A stretch of 64,000 bases of DNA, from the NCBI GenBank assembly GCA_036346405.1, contig CM070546.1:110056826-110120825 (forward strand). The letters run 5' to 3'. A program made the position numbers and the translations under genes. Under the pieces are notes generated by a model. It searched no databases, had not been told where the DNA came from, and saw only the letters and a program-made list of their open reading frames with translations. This stretch comes from Phyllostachys edulis. Taxonomy: Eukaryota; Streptophyta; Magnoliopsida; Poales; Poaceae. Below are positions 52,551 through 63,600 of the stretch, in pieces (position 1 is the first letter of the stretch; every line of letters starts with the position of its first letter).

Positions 52551-55502
52551 TATCGGACCCGGGATTAACACTCCCAAATCCTCTGTGCATTTCTGAACTA
52601 GTTCCATGATCAGTAGCTAGTTCACACAATAAACAGATATGGTAACATCCATAAATCGCACAATTAAATTAATAATCAACAAAGTTTATTACAAAAAGGC
52701 TTACAAGCTAACAATAAAGAACACAGCGGAAGACAAAGAATAAGTAGTGGAGTCCAGCTGATCTGCCACAGGCAATCGACTGGGGTAGCGGCCTAGTCGT
52801 CGAGATCTACACCGGTAGCGAAGTCCTTCTCCTCTGAAATTTGTTTGCATAAAGCAAGTATGAGCACAACTACCGTGCTCGTAAGTTACAGCCGTCAAAT
52901 AACAGGATGACATGCATACATGGATATCTCAAAGGAAGGCTTAATACGGTTGATTTGCATAAAGCCAATTTTCTTTCAAATACAAATACTAAGTTCCAAA
53001 GCAGTTATTCTATAACTAAAATGTATTTTATAAATTCTCAATTTTATAGTCGGATAGCATTTACACATGAATGGTGAAGGATACCCTCCTATCACATGGC
53101 TTCCTGTCCAATTTCCCATTTGATAGAAATCCAAAAACATTTGTGTCAAATCATTTTAAAATCAAAACCAAAGTCTAACTTTGACTGGCTTTGCTAAGCA
53201 TGTCCATGACCGTGGACACGGCTATTCGAATAGTTCTTAACACTCTACAGAGGTTGTACAACCTTACCCACATGACATGAATTCTCTAGTTTATTCGGCA
53301 TCCGTCGATAACACCGCTCACTACCTTAGGTAAGCAGTCTAGAGCATGTGTCAAGGCTTTTACAATGTGCCGTTCCACCGTAGTCCCCCCTCGCTAAGGT
53401 TTTGCCCCCTTTGGATAGAAATCCACAGAGTTCCTAACCTTCTCTTGCGCTAGGTGGGACTAACGTAGGTCATAACATGACTACCCACCGCATCTAAAGG
53501 GAACGACCACGGTGGAACATTGCAAATTAGTCAGCCAGGTCTCGCCCATTCAAGACATGTGGTGGTACGATGTGGCTTAGGAAGATGCAGCTCGAAGACC
53601 AGTCCTTAACTGACTTGGGCGACTATCCACAAAACCCCTGAGCTTCAACCCATACCCGGATTGAGCTCGTGCATAAACCTGCACCCACAAATCAACCATT
53701 TCGCCCAAGTACAAACCATCATTTTATTTTATTCAATGCATTTGTAAAACCCCCATGACACACCAATGCCAAGGATACAATTTAAACATCTTTTGATTTT
53801 TGGCTGAAATTCCCCAAATCAAACATTTTTGGTCTAGGCATGGCTAAGCATCAATTTTTTCCAAAGTGTTCTAGTTCATACTACTGCATGAACTAGATTT
53901 TCATCTAAGGTCACAAGGTAGGTTTATTTCAATTGCAAGATTGGTAGTACAAAGTATTTAGTCACAACTATAATTTAAAACATGAATTTAAATTAACTGT
54001 ATAGAAATAAGCATGTAATAATAATTTAAAACAGAATATAAATAATTTTAAATAATGGGTTCAAATATGATCAAAGTTATAACTTGCCTTGCTTAATTAG
54101 TTGCTCTCAAACGGCGTCGAAATCTGACTCTCCGAAGTCGTCAAAATCTATATGCAAAAATAAGCCAAATTCAAACAAAATTCAAACAAAGATTCAAATA
54201 AACTTCAAATTAAATAATTTTAGTTTAGTTAGCTAGATCTTGAATTTATATAAATTTATAAATTTGAATCGATGAAATCGGACTTCGTATGAAGGAGAAC
54301 GAACCCCGGGAAGTTTAAAACTCAAATAAAACCCTAAATTAGATTTTACTCGAATTTCCTGATTTATTTTCTTGAAGAAAAATCCGGATTAATGCTCAAC
54401 ATGACGTCAGCGCCCGAGATGTGCTACTGACAAGCGGGCCCCATGGTCAATGGACTGGGTCCACATGTGGTCAAACGCCCACGATGAACCCGGCTCACAG
54501 CACAGTGAACGGGGTGTGGGTGCTGGCGTGATGCGCTGATGTGGGCGCCACGTGGTGCTGACGTGGGATGCATGTGCCGATGTGTCAATGATGTGGCGCC
54601 TACGTGGCTAAGCCATGTCGGTCCAAGACCGGCGAAGCTCCGGCGACAGGCTCGCCGGTGCTCTGTTCCGTGGTGAGCTATGTGAATAGGCGCAACGGGG
54701 AGAGGGGAAGATGGCGAACCTAGTGCTCACCACTTCAGCGGCAGAGCATGACGGAGAGGTCGTCAGCGTCGACGTTTAGTAGCAGTGAGGTTTGATCGAC
54801 GGCGAAGAAGGTGCTACAGGAATCCTCCAGCGAAGTGGGAGCGCGCATGGGCGTCGCGGAGATGCGGCGATACCGATGGTGGCGGAGACGGGGCTGGAGA
54901 GGGCTTGACGGCGACGAATTCAACGGTGGAAACTCCCTTGGTCACCGGCAATGAAACTTGAAAATTACGGTGCTAGAGAGGAGGAGGAGAGCGATGGGTG
55001 GTGACGCTGAGGCGTGGAGAGAAATGTGCACCCGGGGCTCCCTTTTATAGGGTGCGGGTGTGGCCGAGGCGGTGTGGAGAGCACGAAGGTCTCTGCCGGG
55101 TCCGAGGTGGAATCAACGCGATTCGGGCCGGAGATGGAAGGGAGAGGCCGTGATGGACGCGATTTGACACGGTGCATTCAATGCGCGCGAAATCGGGAGT
55201 TATTTTGGACTTAATAAAATTATTTCCAACTTAAACTTGGCTTTTAATTTTGCAAATAAATTACTTTGGCTTTAAAATATTTAGGAAAAAGCTTTTAAAA
55301 TTTCCAGAAAATAATTAATTTTTTATTTTTTCAACTTTAACTCAAATTAAACTTCAAAAACTTTAAATAAATTTTAATTTTGACTTTTGAAACTTCAGAA
55401 ATTCAAATAAAGCAGTAAAACTCTTTCAAATTTTTAGAAAATCCAACAAAAATAATATCTTTATTTATTTTTATTTTGGTAACAGCACTTTGGGATGTTA
55501 TA
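52551..55502 (-). repeat. 5' LTR of element L
   Basis: 2952 bp. On the plus strand it starts TATCGGACCCGGGATTAAC and ends GGGATGTTATA. The left LTR has TGTCGGACCC and GATGTTACA, so both outer dinucleotides show single changes. It lacks about 390 bp at 55197, relative to 51050-51440. Confidence 0.9.
55043..55049 (-). promoter_or_regulatory. TATA box, LTR of element L (right copy)
   Basis: Same CACCCTATAAAAGGGAGCC context as at 50890. Confidence 0.6.
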
Positions 55503-57123
55503 GGAAGTTACCACAATTTAGCTAGTAAAGAACTTTGCACTAAACTTGGGTTGAAATACAAGAAACATCCACATTCATATCAAATCCAATGGTTGAATAA
55601 TGATGGCTCTATGAATGTTGGATAGACTGTTGATGTTAGTTTTCATATTGGGAATTACCAAGATACTGTGGAGTGTAATGTTGTTTCCATGGATGTTTGT
55701 CACTTACTTTTAGGAAGACCATGGCAATATGATAGATCTGTGATTCATGATGGTAGAACAAATCAATATAAGTTCATGTGGAATAACAAAGAAATAACAT
55801 TGCGACCTTTGACTCCTTCTCAAATTGTGAATGCTAACATGCAAAAGATTGAGGTGAACATAGAGAATAAGAGAGGGAAGGAGCAAAAGAGTATGATTCC
55901 ATAGCAAGTGAGCGAGAGCCACAAGCTAAAACTGAATGGGAAAAGAAAGAATGAGGGAGAGAAAAAGTTAGTCATGATAGCCACTAAATCTGATTTGAGA
56001 GAGATGAGAGATGATCCAACATTGATGCACTTTGTATTGCTATACAAAGATGTTTTGCTTTCTACTAATGACTTAACCTCTCTTCCTAGCGTGGTTTCTC
56101 AAGTTTTGCAGGCTTATGAGGATGTCTTTCCGGAGGAGGTACCTGCTGGTCTATCGCCTATACGAGGCATTGAACATCAAATTGACTTAGTACCGGGAGC
56201 TCCACTTCCCAACCGTTCGCCGTACCACACAAACCCGTAGGAGACAAAAGAAATTCAGCGGCAAGTGCAAACGCTCATGGAAAAAGGGTATGTACGCGAA
56301 AGTCTTAGTCCTTGTGCCGTTCCAGTCATTCTTGTTCCTAAGAAAGATGGTACATGGAGAATGTGCGTAGACTGTAGACCTATCAACAATATTACCATTC
56401 GTTATCGTCATCCTATTCCTAGGTTAGACGATATGCTTGATGAATTAAGTGGCTCTGCTATCTTTTCTAAGATTGATTTGCGTAGTGGATACCATCAAAT
56501 TAGAATGAAACATGGTGATGAGTGGAAGACGGCTTTTAAAACAAAATTTGACTAGTATGAATGGTTAGTGATGCCTTTTGGTTTATCTAATGCTCCTAGT
56601 ACATTTATACGATTAATGAACCATGTTTTGAGACACTTCATTGGCAAATTTGTGATAGTCTATTTTGATAATATCTTGATATATAGTCGCTCATTAGAAG
56701 GACATGTTGAACACATTAGACAAGTGCTAGCAGTGCTAAGGACTGAACAATTGTATGCTAATCTTGAGAAGTGTACTTTTTGCACAAACAAAGTGGTATT
56801 CTTAGGCTATGTTGTTTTAGCTCATGGAATTGAAGTAGATGAATCTAAAATTGAAGCTATTCGAAATTGGCCTAGTCCTATCAATGTTAGTCAAATTCGT
56901 AGCTTTCATTGGCTTACTGGTTTTTATCGACATTTTGTGAAAGATTTTAGCACCATTGCTGCCCCATTAAATGAATTAACTAAAAAGGGCATTGCTTTTG
57001 AATGGGGAGAATTACAAGATAAAGCCTTTGCTGAATTAAAGCGATGTTTGACTGAAGCACCATTGCTTGTTTTACCTGATTTCACTAAACCTTTTGAGAT
57101 TGAATGTGATGCTAGTGGAATAG
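55503..57123 (+). pseudogene. Element G protease, reverse transcriptase, RNase H start
   Basis: One unshifted frame continues the protease after element L: NLASKELCTKLGLKYKKHPH, VDVSFHIGNYQDTVECNVVS and CHLLLGRPWQYDRS. The RT blocks are VLQAYEDVFPEEVPAGLSP, EKGYVRESLSPCAVPVILVP KKDGTWRMCVDCRPINNIT, FSKIDLRSGYHQIRM, MPFGLSNAPSTFIRLMNHVL and VIVYFDNILIYSRS (relatives: YFDDILIYS, so one catalytic Asp is Asn). RNase H begins PFEIECDASGI and is cut at 57124. Four stops (about 55623, 55902, 56238, 56553) replace codons that in relatives are mostly Gln or Leu. The enzyme would copy element RNA. Confidence 0.92.
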
Positions 57124-57159
57124 TGTGACGACCAGAGACTCCCTGGGATCACCTGGGAG

Positions 57160-57425
57160 ATCCTTAAAGGTCAACCGAGAGGTCATGTCCCCCGCCTAGA
57201 AGGTCCGCCAGGACCCCCTAGGAGGTCCAGACCACACGGAGGAACCTCAGGACCTCCCAAGAGGTCCCATAGGATCTCTCCTGGAGGTCCATCCAGACCA
57301 CCGAGAGGTCTAGTAGGACCACCTGAAGATCTTTCAAGACCTTCTAGAGGTCCAGGAGCGGTCGTAGGGCTCAGGACCACCCCCAAGCTCATGACCATAA
57401 TCCGAAGGAGGTCGCGAGACTTAGG
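57160..57425. repeat. AGGTC/GACCT-rich segment
   Basis: GAGGTC, AGGTCC and GGACC words occur roughly every 12-20 bp, without strict period. Similar words recur at 59090-59290 and 59930-60330 of the same LTR. Confidence 0.6.
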
Positions 57426-60002
57426 GATGACCCCAAGACCTCTGTGTAAATGAGCTAGTCCCAAGGATCAACAACTAGCTCTGCACAACAAACAACAGTG
57501 GTGTCATCCAAAACGCATACTTTTATTTACGAATATCAACAGAGTTGCTTACAAAAGCGGCCTTGGGCCGAACATAAAATACAAAAGGATCAAAGAGAAC
57601 GGTAGTCCATCAGCACACCACAGGCAACTGACTGGAGGCACAACCTAGTCGGATTGGTCTTCCTCACTGTTAAGGTCTTCTCCTGCCAAAAGTTATATTG
57701 AGTAAGAGTGAGCACAACTACCGTGCTCGCAAGTCACACCCGTGGAATAACCAAGATGACATGCATACATGGATAATCAAAGGAAGGCATAATATGGTTG
57801 ATTTGCGTAAATCCAAGTTTCTTTCAATTACATATATTAAGTTCCAAGGCAGTTAAACAATAACTAAAATTCATTTTCGCAAATCAATTTTACAGTTGGA
57901 TAACATTCATCATCTCATGGTGAAGGATATCCTCCTGTCGCAAGGCTCCTCGCCCAAAACCAGTTTATCCAAAACCTTTTGAAAACCAAACCAATATCTA
58001 ACTTTGAGTGGTCTTTGCTAGCACGTCCATGACCGTGGACACGGCTATTCGAATAGTTTTCACTCTGCAAAGGTTGTACACTTTACCCACATGACATGAT
58101 TCCTCTAGTTTGTCCAACATTCATCAATGCCACCTCTCACTGTCGAAGGTAAGAGGTCTAGAGTTCATGACAAGACCTTTACAATGCATTGTTCCATCAC
58201 AGCCCCTTCTCGCTAAGGTTTCGCCCCCTTTGGACTAGCCATCCGCAGGTTCAGGGCCCCCTCTTGCGCCAGTGGGAAAACACAGGTTATGAAAGACCAC
58301 CCACACATCAAAGTGGGACAGCCACGACAGAACTTTGCAAATTAATTAGCCAGGCCCCACGCCCCATTCTGGAGACTTGTGGTTGTACGGTGAGGCATAG
58401 CAAAGGGACGCTCAAAGGTCGGTCCTCAAATGACTAGGGCGACAACCACAGAACCCCTGAGCCTCAACACTACCCAAGTTGAGCTCGTGCATGGACATGC
58501 ACCAACCAAGCAACCAATTCGCCCCAGTCCAAAACAATATTTCATTTTTTTGCTTTTCATAAACCTTTTGGCAAAACTCCATGACAACCCAATGTCATGA
58601 CTTAAAACATTTGACACTTTGGTCTTTGGCAGTGAAATCTCCCAAAACAAGAATTGATCTAGGCTTGACTAAGCATTAGGTTTGCAATAACTCTAGTCCA
58701 TACTACTATATCAACTAGGTTTTCATCTATGGAGTCAAGGATGACAGAACAATAACAAGTTTGGCTGTAGTACAAAAGAGTGTAGGCATAACTAAGAGCT
58801 TAAAAGCAGGGATTAAATTATTTGAATCAAAATATGCATGCAACATTTAGTTAAAACTGACATAATAACTTGAAATATTGGGTTGAATATGATCAAGGGC
58901 ATGACTTGCCTTGCTCACTGACTTGAGAGTCTTCCTCTTCAGTGCACTCAAACTCCTTGGAGTCTTCGCAATCTACACGGGTAAAAGAACAAATTCAAAC
59001 AAAGCTCAAATAAAGCACCAAAAGGACTCCAAAAAATCCTCAAAACTCAACCTACAAACGAATATTATACTTAGAATAGGTTCTTTGGGAGAGGTTCCAA
59101 CTCACTAGGAGGAGGTCCAACGAGAGTTATTCTTGCAAACGACCAGAGAGGTGGTCTTTAACAAAAAGGAGCCAAGGGGATGCTCTATGCGCAGGGACCA
59201 AAGGAATGATCTTCACCTAAAAGTCATAGCGATCTAGAGGAAATCTAGGAGAGGAGGTCCTGGAAGGATACAATCACTCATTGTGGCGGTAAGAACAAGA
59301 ATAGAGCAGTACACCGAGAGACTTACCAGAGACAAGGAAGAAATGATGGATGAAGGGGAGGTCATGGGACAACAGTGGCGGTTGAGGCCAGCGCCAATGC
59401 TCCTATGGAGCCTTCAATGGTGGAGACATGGCAATGGAGGTCCTTGGCAAAGTTCTTGACAGCAAAGTTCCACCACAAAGCAACTGAGCAAGAAACAAAA
59501 TACTAAGTGTGGAAAAAGATATGGAAGAAGGGCTACCTGGGCTAATTATAGCCAAAGTAGAGAAGGAAAACACTAGAAGCATACATGTCAAGATGAGTGT
59601 GAAGAATAGGTCAAAAGTAGGTGAGTGACAAGGTAGGTGTCAGCACCAGTTTGGTTAAGGACAAAAGAAGAGGACAATGTATGCTGTTAAGGGAGTGGAC
59701 AAGGAAAGATAACAATGGTGCCACTAAGTGACCACATTGAGTGTAAGAACCACATATATGGCTGCATTTAATGCGACATGACATGCACTAAATGCACAAG
59801 GTACTTATGTGACGGAGATGACAAAGAATAACAAGGCTGGCAAGTGGGACCTGTTAAACTTGGGAACAGCTTGGTCAAAAGGAAGTGGTCACGGCCAAAG
59901 GGAAGGTCATGGCCGGACAAGGAGGTTGTGACCTATTAGGGAGGCCTTATAAGGAGGTCCAAAGGACTAAGAGGTCCAAGGGACAGGGAGGTCCTGATGG
60001 TC

Positions 60003-60206
60003 AGATCCACAAAGGGGAGGTCCTAACGATCAGATCCTCAAAGGGGAGGTCCTGACGGTCAGATCCTCAAAGGGGAGGTCCTGACCCTTAGATCTAACAA
60101 ATGAGAGGTTTGGACCTTTAGATCTAACAAAGGAGAGGTCTGGACCCTTAGATCTAACAAGGGAGAGGTCTGGACCCTTAGATCTAACAAGGGAGAGGTC
60201 TGGACC
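60003..60206. repeat. 29-30 bp tandem repeat, seven units
   Basis: AGATCC starts at 60003, 60032 and 60061 (29-bp steps) and AGATCTAACAA at 60090, 60120, 60150 and 60180 (30-bp steps). Each unit carries GGGGAGGTC or GGAGAGGTC. The last three units are almost identical, so the array grew recently. Confidence 0.88.
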
Positions 60207-60826
60207 CAGCGGGAGGCTCGAACGGACGCGAGGGAGGTCCAAGTGAACCTAGAGGTGGTCCAAATGAACGAGGGGGAGGTCCTAAAGGACACGGGGAGGT
60301 CCAAATTAACTCATGGATGTTTAAGGAGCTCGGGGAGATCCAATCACGGTTTTGAGAGATCTCGAGAAACGGTAATACCGCGAGTTGGATGACGGCAATA
60401 CCGGGTTGGCACGAGAAGGAATTTTCAAAGAGAAGGTTACAAAGATCAAGGTGAAAAGGGAGTCCAAGTGAACACCAAAGGGTTCCAAAGAACACAGAAG
60501 GAGCTTAAATGAATTTGAGGGGAGACTTAAGCCAGAGAAGCATCAAAGAGGAAAGGTCTGGACCAGGGGAGGTCCAAGCACCTGGGAGGTCTAGACCTAA
60601 GGAGGTCTGGACCAGAGAAGGACAAAACAAGCATAGAAGGGGAAGGATCGCCAAAGCTCCAACAAACCCAACAAACCAAAAGAGAGTTTTAGTTGAAGTT
60701 TGATTTAGTCAATTGAAATCCATTCTGAAATTCTCAAGTTAAGCTTTGAACTCTCATCAAAACCAAATGATTCTTTTTATTTTGAAATTTTCAAACAGGC
60801 TTCAAAAACTAGGGTGTTACAAATAG

Positions 60827-62434
60827 GTATTGGTGGTGTTTTGATGCAAGAAAGAAAACATGTTGCATACTTTAGTGAGAAACTTAGCGGTGCACAATTG
60901 AATTATCCTGTTTATGACAAAGAATTATATGCACTTGTGCGTGTTTTAGAGACTTCGCAACATTATCTTTCGCCTAGAGAATTTGTCATTCATTCTGATC
61001 ATGAGGCTTTGAAATATTTAAAATGTCAAGCTAAACTCAATCGTAGACATGCTAAGTGGGTTGAAATCATTGAAACTTTTTCATACATTGTTAAATACAA
61101 GAAAGGCAAAGAGAATGTGGTAGCTGATGCTTTATCTCGAAAGAATGTGCTTTTAACTCAGTTGGAAGCAAAGATACCTGGATTAGAGAGTTTGAAAGAA
61201 TTATATGCTTTTGATCATGAATTTTCCGCACCATATTTTAAATGCAAAGATGGGAAAGGATAGGATAAGTACCATATTCATGATGGGTTTCTTTTTCATG
61301 CTAACAAACTATGTGTTCTAGATTCGTTTGTGCGTTTGTTATTGTTGCAGGAATCTCATGCAGGTGGATTGATAGGACATTTTGGGAGAGAGAAAATATA
61401 CATGATGCTGGCCGGGCACTTCTATTGGCCCAGAATGAGACGCGACGTCGAGGGGTTTGTTCAACGATGTATCACATGCTATAAAGCTAAATCGAAACTT
61501 AATCCACATGGTTTGTATACTCCACTTGTAGTTCCTAGTGCACCTTGGGAAGATATTAGCATGGATTTTGTGTTATGATTGCCTAGGACTAAGAGAGGGA
61601 GGGATTCTGTTTTTGTAGTCATGGATAGGTTCTCTAAGATGGCTCATTTTATTCCTTGTCATAAGAGCGACGATGCGTCACATGTAGCTGACTTGTTTTT
61701 CAGGGAAATCATGAGATTGCATGGTGTGCCTCGCACCATTGTTTCAGATCGTGATGTGAAGTTTCTGAGCTATTTCTAGAAGACTTTGTGGGCTAAGCTT
61801 GGGACAAAGTTACTCTTTTCGACAACTTGCCACCCACAAACCGATGGACAAACGGAGGTGGTGAACCGTACACTCTCCATGTTGCTACAGACAATGATTA
61901 AAAAGAACCTAAAAGAGTGGGAGGACTATCTGCCACATGTGGAATTTGCTTATAATCGGGTGGTGCATTCTACTACTCAATTGTGTCCATTCGAGGTGGT
62001 GTATGGTTTCAAACCGATCACACCACTTGATTTTCTACCACTTCCATTACAAGAACGTACTAATATGGAGGCCTCCACGTGTGCTAATTTTGTAAAGAAA
62101 CTTCATGAAAAGACTAAAGAGGTAATGGAGGCGAAGGTACGTTCTTATGCTTCCAAAGCTAACAAAACTAGAAAGAAAATGATATTCGAACCAGGTGATT
62201 TAGTATGGATTCATCTTCGCAAAGAACGCTTTCTAGAGAGGCGTAAATCAAAATTAATGCCCCGTGGTGATGGTCCTTTTAAAGTACTTGCCACGATCAA
62301 CGATAACGCTTACAAGATTGAGCTTCCGGGAGACAACTATGCAGTGAGTACCACTTTTAATGTTGCTGATTTATCACCATTTTTGGGCAAGATGATACAG
62401 AGTCGAGGACGACTCCTTTTCAAGAGGGGGAGCA
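60827..62434 (+). pseudogene. Element G RNase H and integrase
   Basis: The frame resumes after the solo LTR: GIGGVLMQERKHVAYFSEKL, YDKELYALVRVLE, FVIHSDHEALKYL and VADALSR (RNase H acidic residues present). A TAG (61261) follows. The integrase has the HHCC zinc part (ESHAGGLIGHFGREKIYMML, RRDVEGFVQRCITCYKAKSK), the first Asp in WEDISMDFVL, then a TGA (61576), VFVVMDRFSKMAHFIPCHKS, the second Asp in TIVSDRDVKFLS, a TAG (61777) and the Glu in HPQTDGQTEVVNRTL. The C-terminus has a GPFKVL module (RGDGPFKVLATINDNAYKIE) typical of plant gypsy. All catalytic positions of the DDE triad survive, but three stops prevent a product. The frame runs on into the LTR. Confidence 0.92.
62421..62434 (+). other. 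Polypurine tract of element G
   Basis: CAAGAGGGGGAGCA immediately before the 3' LTR, almost the same as in element S. Confidence 0.8.
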
Positions 62435-63295
62435 TGATGAGGGCATCCCTACTACTACTACATCTTCCACGCCAAGTGTGCATGAGGATGTTTATGAAGC
62501 ACCAAAAGGTCCAATAACTAGAGCAAGAGCTAAACTTCTAAATCAACAGGTGAATTTGTTTCTTAATAAATTTCCTTGTATTAATGAGAACAGTGTGCTA
62601 CCTCATGCAAGTTCTTTGTGTATTCTCAGATTTGAATCCAAGGCATGAGAAGCTTTGGCCAAGCCATATGGTTTCGGTCAAGCCATGTGCTTTGGTCATT
62701 CAGTAGCCAACATGTCAAGCAAGCCATGGTCACGGTCAAGCCAACATGCAAGCTATGGTTAGGCCAACATGCAAGCTACGGTCAAGCCAACATGCAAACT
62801 TTCGGTCAAGCCACATGTTCAGCCTTGTACTTACTTAGTCCATTGAGTCCTAATCCAAATAAGCATCGGTCAAAGCCTTGTGTCGGCTTGTACTTAGTTA
62901 GTCCATTGAGGCAATCCAAATATGAATCAAGGCCGGCCAGGCCCATGCATGTGTATGTGCGGCTGGGGGCGCTTAAAGGAGCCGCCACCTTTCTGATTGG
63001 AGGACAGACCTGATATTTGAGATAATTGATTGCTTTGTTTGAGAGTTCTTCCATGGTGACTGAATACATCATGAGGGGAAATTGAGAGTTTGTCTAAATC
63101 AAGATCGTTCAACCTTTCCGCTGGGAATTGGGAGCACGATAGGGCTTCACTTGGTGGTCGTGAAGTCCAGCACGTTTGTTCTCGTGAATTAAAGAGTGTT
63201 CGTTCTTGCATTGGCAACGGAAGATCACTACGATTCGAGAGGCTAGATGTGAGTATCTTGATCCTACGTCAAGAAGATCGGGCAACCCCGTATCA
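62435..63295 (+). repeat. 3' LTR of element G
   Basis: 861 bp, TGATGAGGGCATCCC...CCCCGTATCA, followed by GCTTT. It includes a tandem repeat with unit GGTCAAGCCAACATGCAAGC at about 62650-62825. No clear TATA box. Confidence 0.9.
62650..62825. repeat. ~25-bp imperfect tandem repeat in the LTR of G
   Basis: About seven units of the type CGGTCAAGCCAACATGCAAG. Two to three are nearly identical (62738-62800) and the others are decayed. Confidence 0.75.
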
Positions 63296-63300
63296 GCTTT

Positions 63301-63600
63301 GTTTTACCTGCATTTAGCAACAGTCCCTAAAATGTCTGGTCTAAAATTTCTTCCAAAATGCTAGATAGTTAACTTGTAGTTTCAGAGATGTTATATATTT
63401 ACATCTGCAAATTCATCTAATAGTTCTGTTGAACAGGAACAAGCCAACTAGCAGCAAGCGAAACAAGTCTAGCATCTCTTGATGAAAATGCAAATCATCG
63501 AAAAGGAGCTTGCTAGAGTGCTGGTTAATACCTGCTATCGTTGTCGCCGAGGCAGTGGATCTAGACGACGGTGGTCGTGTATGCGGCCTTGGGCCTCTGA
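63301..63600. other. Right flank of element G, no supported gene
   Basis: It begins GTTTTACCTGCATTTAGCAA and is continuous with the sequence before 33286. A short plus-strand stretch at about 63436-63530 (QIIEKELARVLVN in one frame, with stops before it) might be an exon relic. Not identified. Confidence 0.35.

Larger units (their letters stand above)
43199..55502 (-). mobile_element. Element L: long-LTR gypsy derivative with non-coding interior
   Basis: 12,304 bp between GGAAG repeats (43194-43198, 55503-55507). The minus-strand LTRs start TGTAACATCCCAAAG and end GTTAATCCCGGGTCCGACA. The left LTR is 43199-51751 (with element S inside), the right one 52551-55502. Between them only 799 bp, with PBS at the right and a polypurine tract at the left, and no gag or pol. 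Such LTR-heavy, non-coding elements depend on proteins of relatives. It shares LTR blocks with the elements at 3791, 19574 and 57124. Confidence 0.92.
57124..60821 (-). mobile_element. Solo LTR (3.7 kb) in the RNase H of element G
   Basis: 3698 bp with AATAG on both sides (57119-57123, 60822-60826). On the minus strand it starts TGTAACACCCTAGTTTT and ends TCTGGTCGTCACA. It has the shared long-LTR landmarks (CCGTGGACACGGCTATTCG near 58033, GCTAAGGTTTCGCCCCC near 58213), so it is of the same superfamily as element L. There is no interior or second LTR. It holds AGGTC-rich stretches at 57160-57425 and a tandem repeat at 60003-60206. No gene. Confidence 0.9.
33291..63295 (+). mobile_element. Gypsy element G, host of all nested insertions
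   Basis: 5' LTR start TGATGAGGGCATCCC at 33291 and 3' LTR end CCCGTATCA at 63295. The flanking 5-mers GCTTT (33286-33290 and 63296-63300) are identical, so one insertion made this 30-kb span. The own sequence of G lies in 33291-33391, about 41988-43198, 55503-57123 and 60822-63295. Inserted or added are the copia element, element L with element S, and a solo LTR. A deletion at about 41987 removed most of the 5' LTR, PBS and gag start. Gene order gag-protease-RT-RNase H-integrase identifies Ty3/gypsy. Confidence 0.9.

Noticed and set aside
60003..60206. CRISPR-like regular repeat
   Set aside because: Units of 29-30 bp follow directly without variable spacers, inside a plant LTR. It is a minisatellite.
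55503..62434. Endogenous pararetrovirus
   Set aside because: Integrase, PBS, PPT, LTRs and a perfect target duplication are present, and no movement or coat-protein domain. Order and motifs are those of Ty3/gypsy retrotransposons.
33291..63295. Currently autonomous element
   Set aside because: Element G lacks its gag start, has a mutated RT active site, eight or more stops and three insertions. No other element keeps a full enzyme set.
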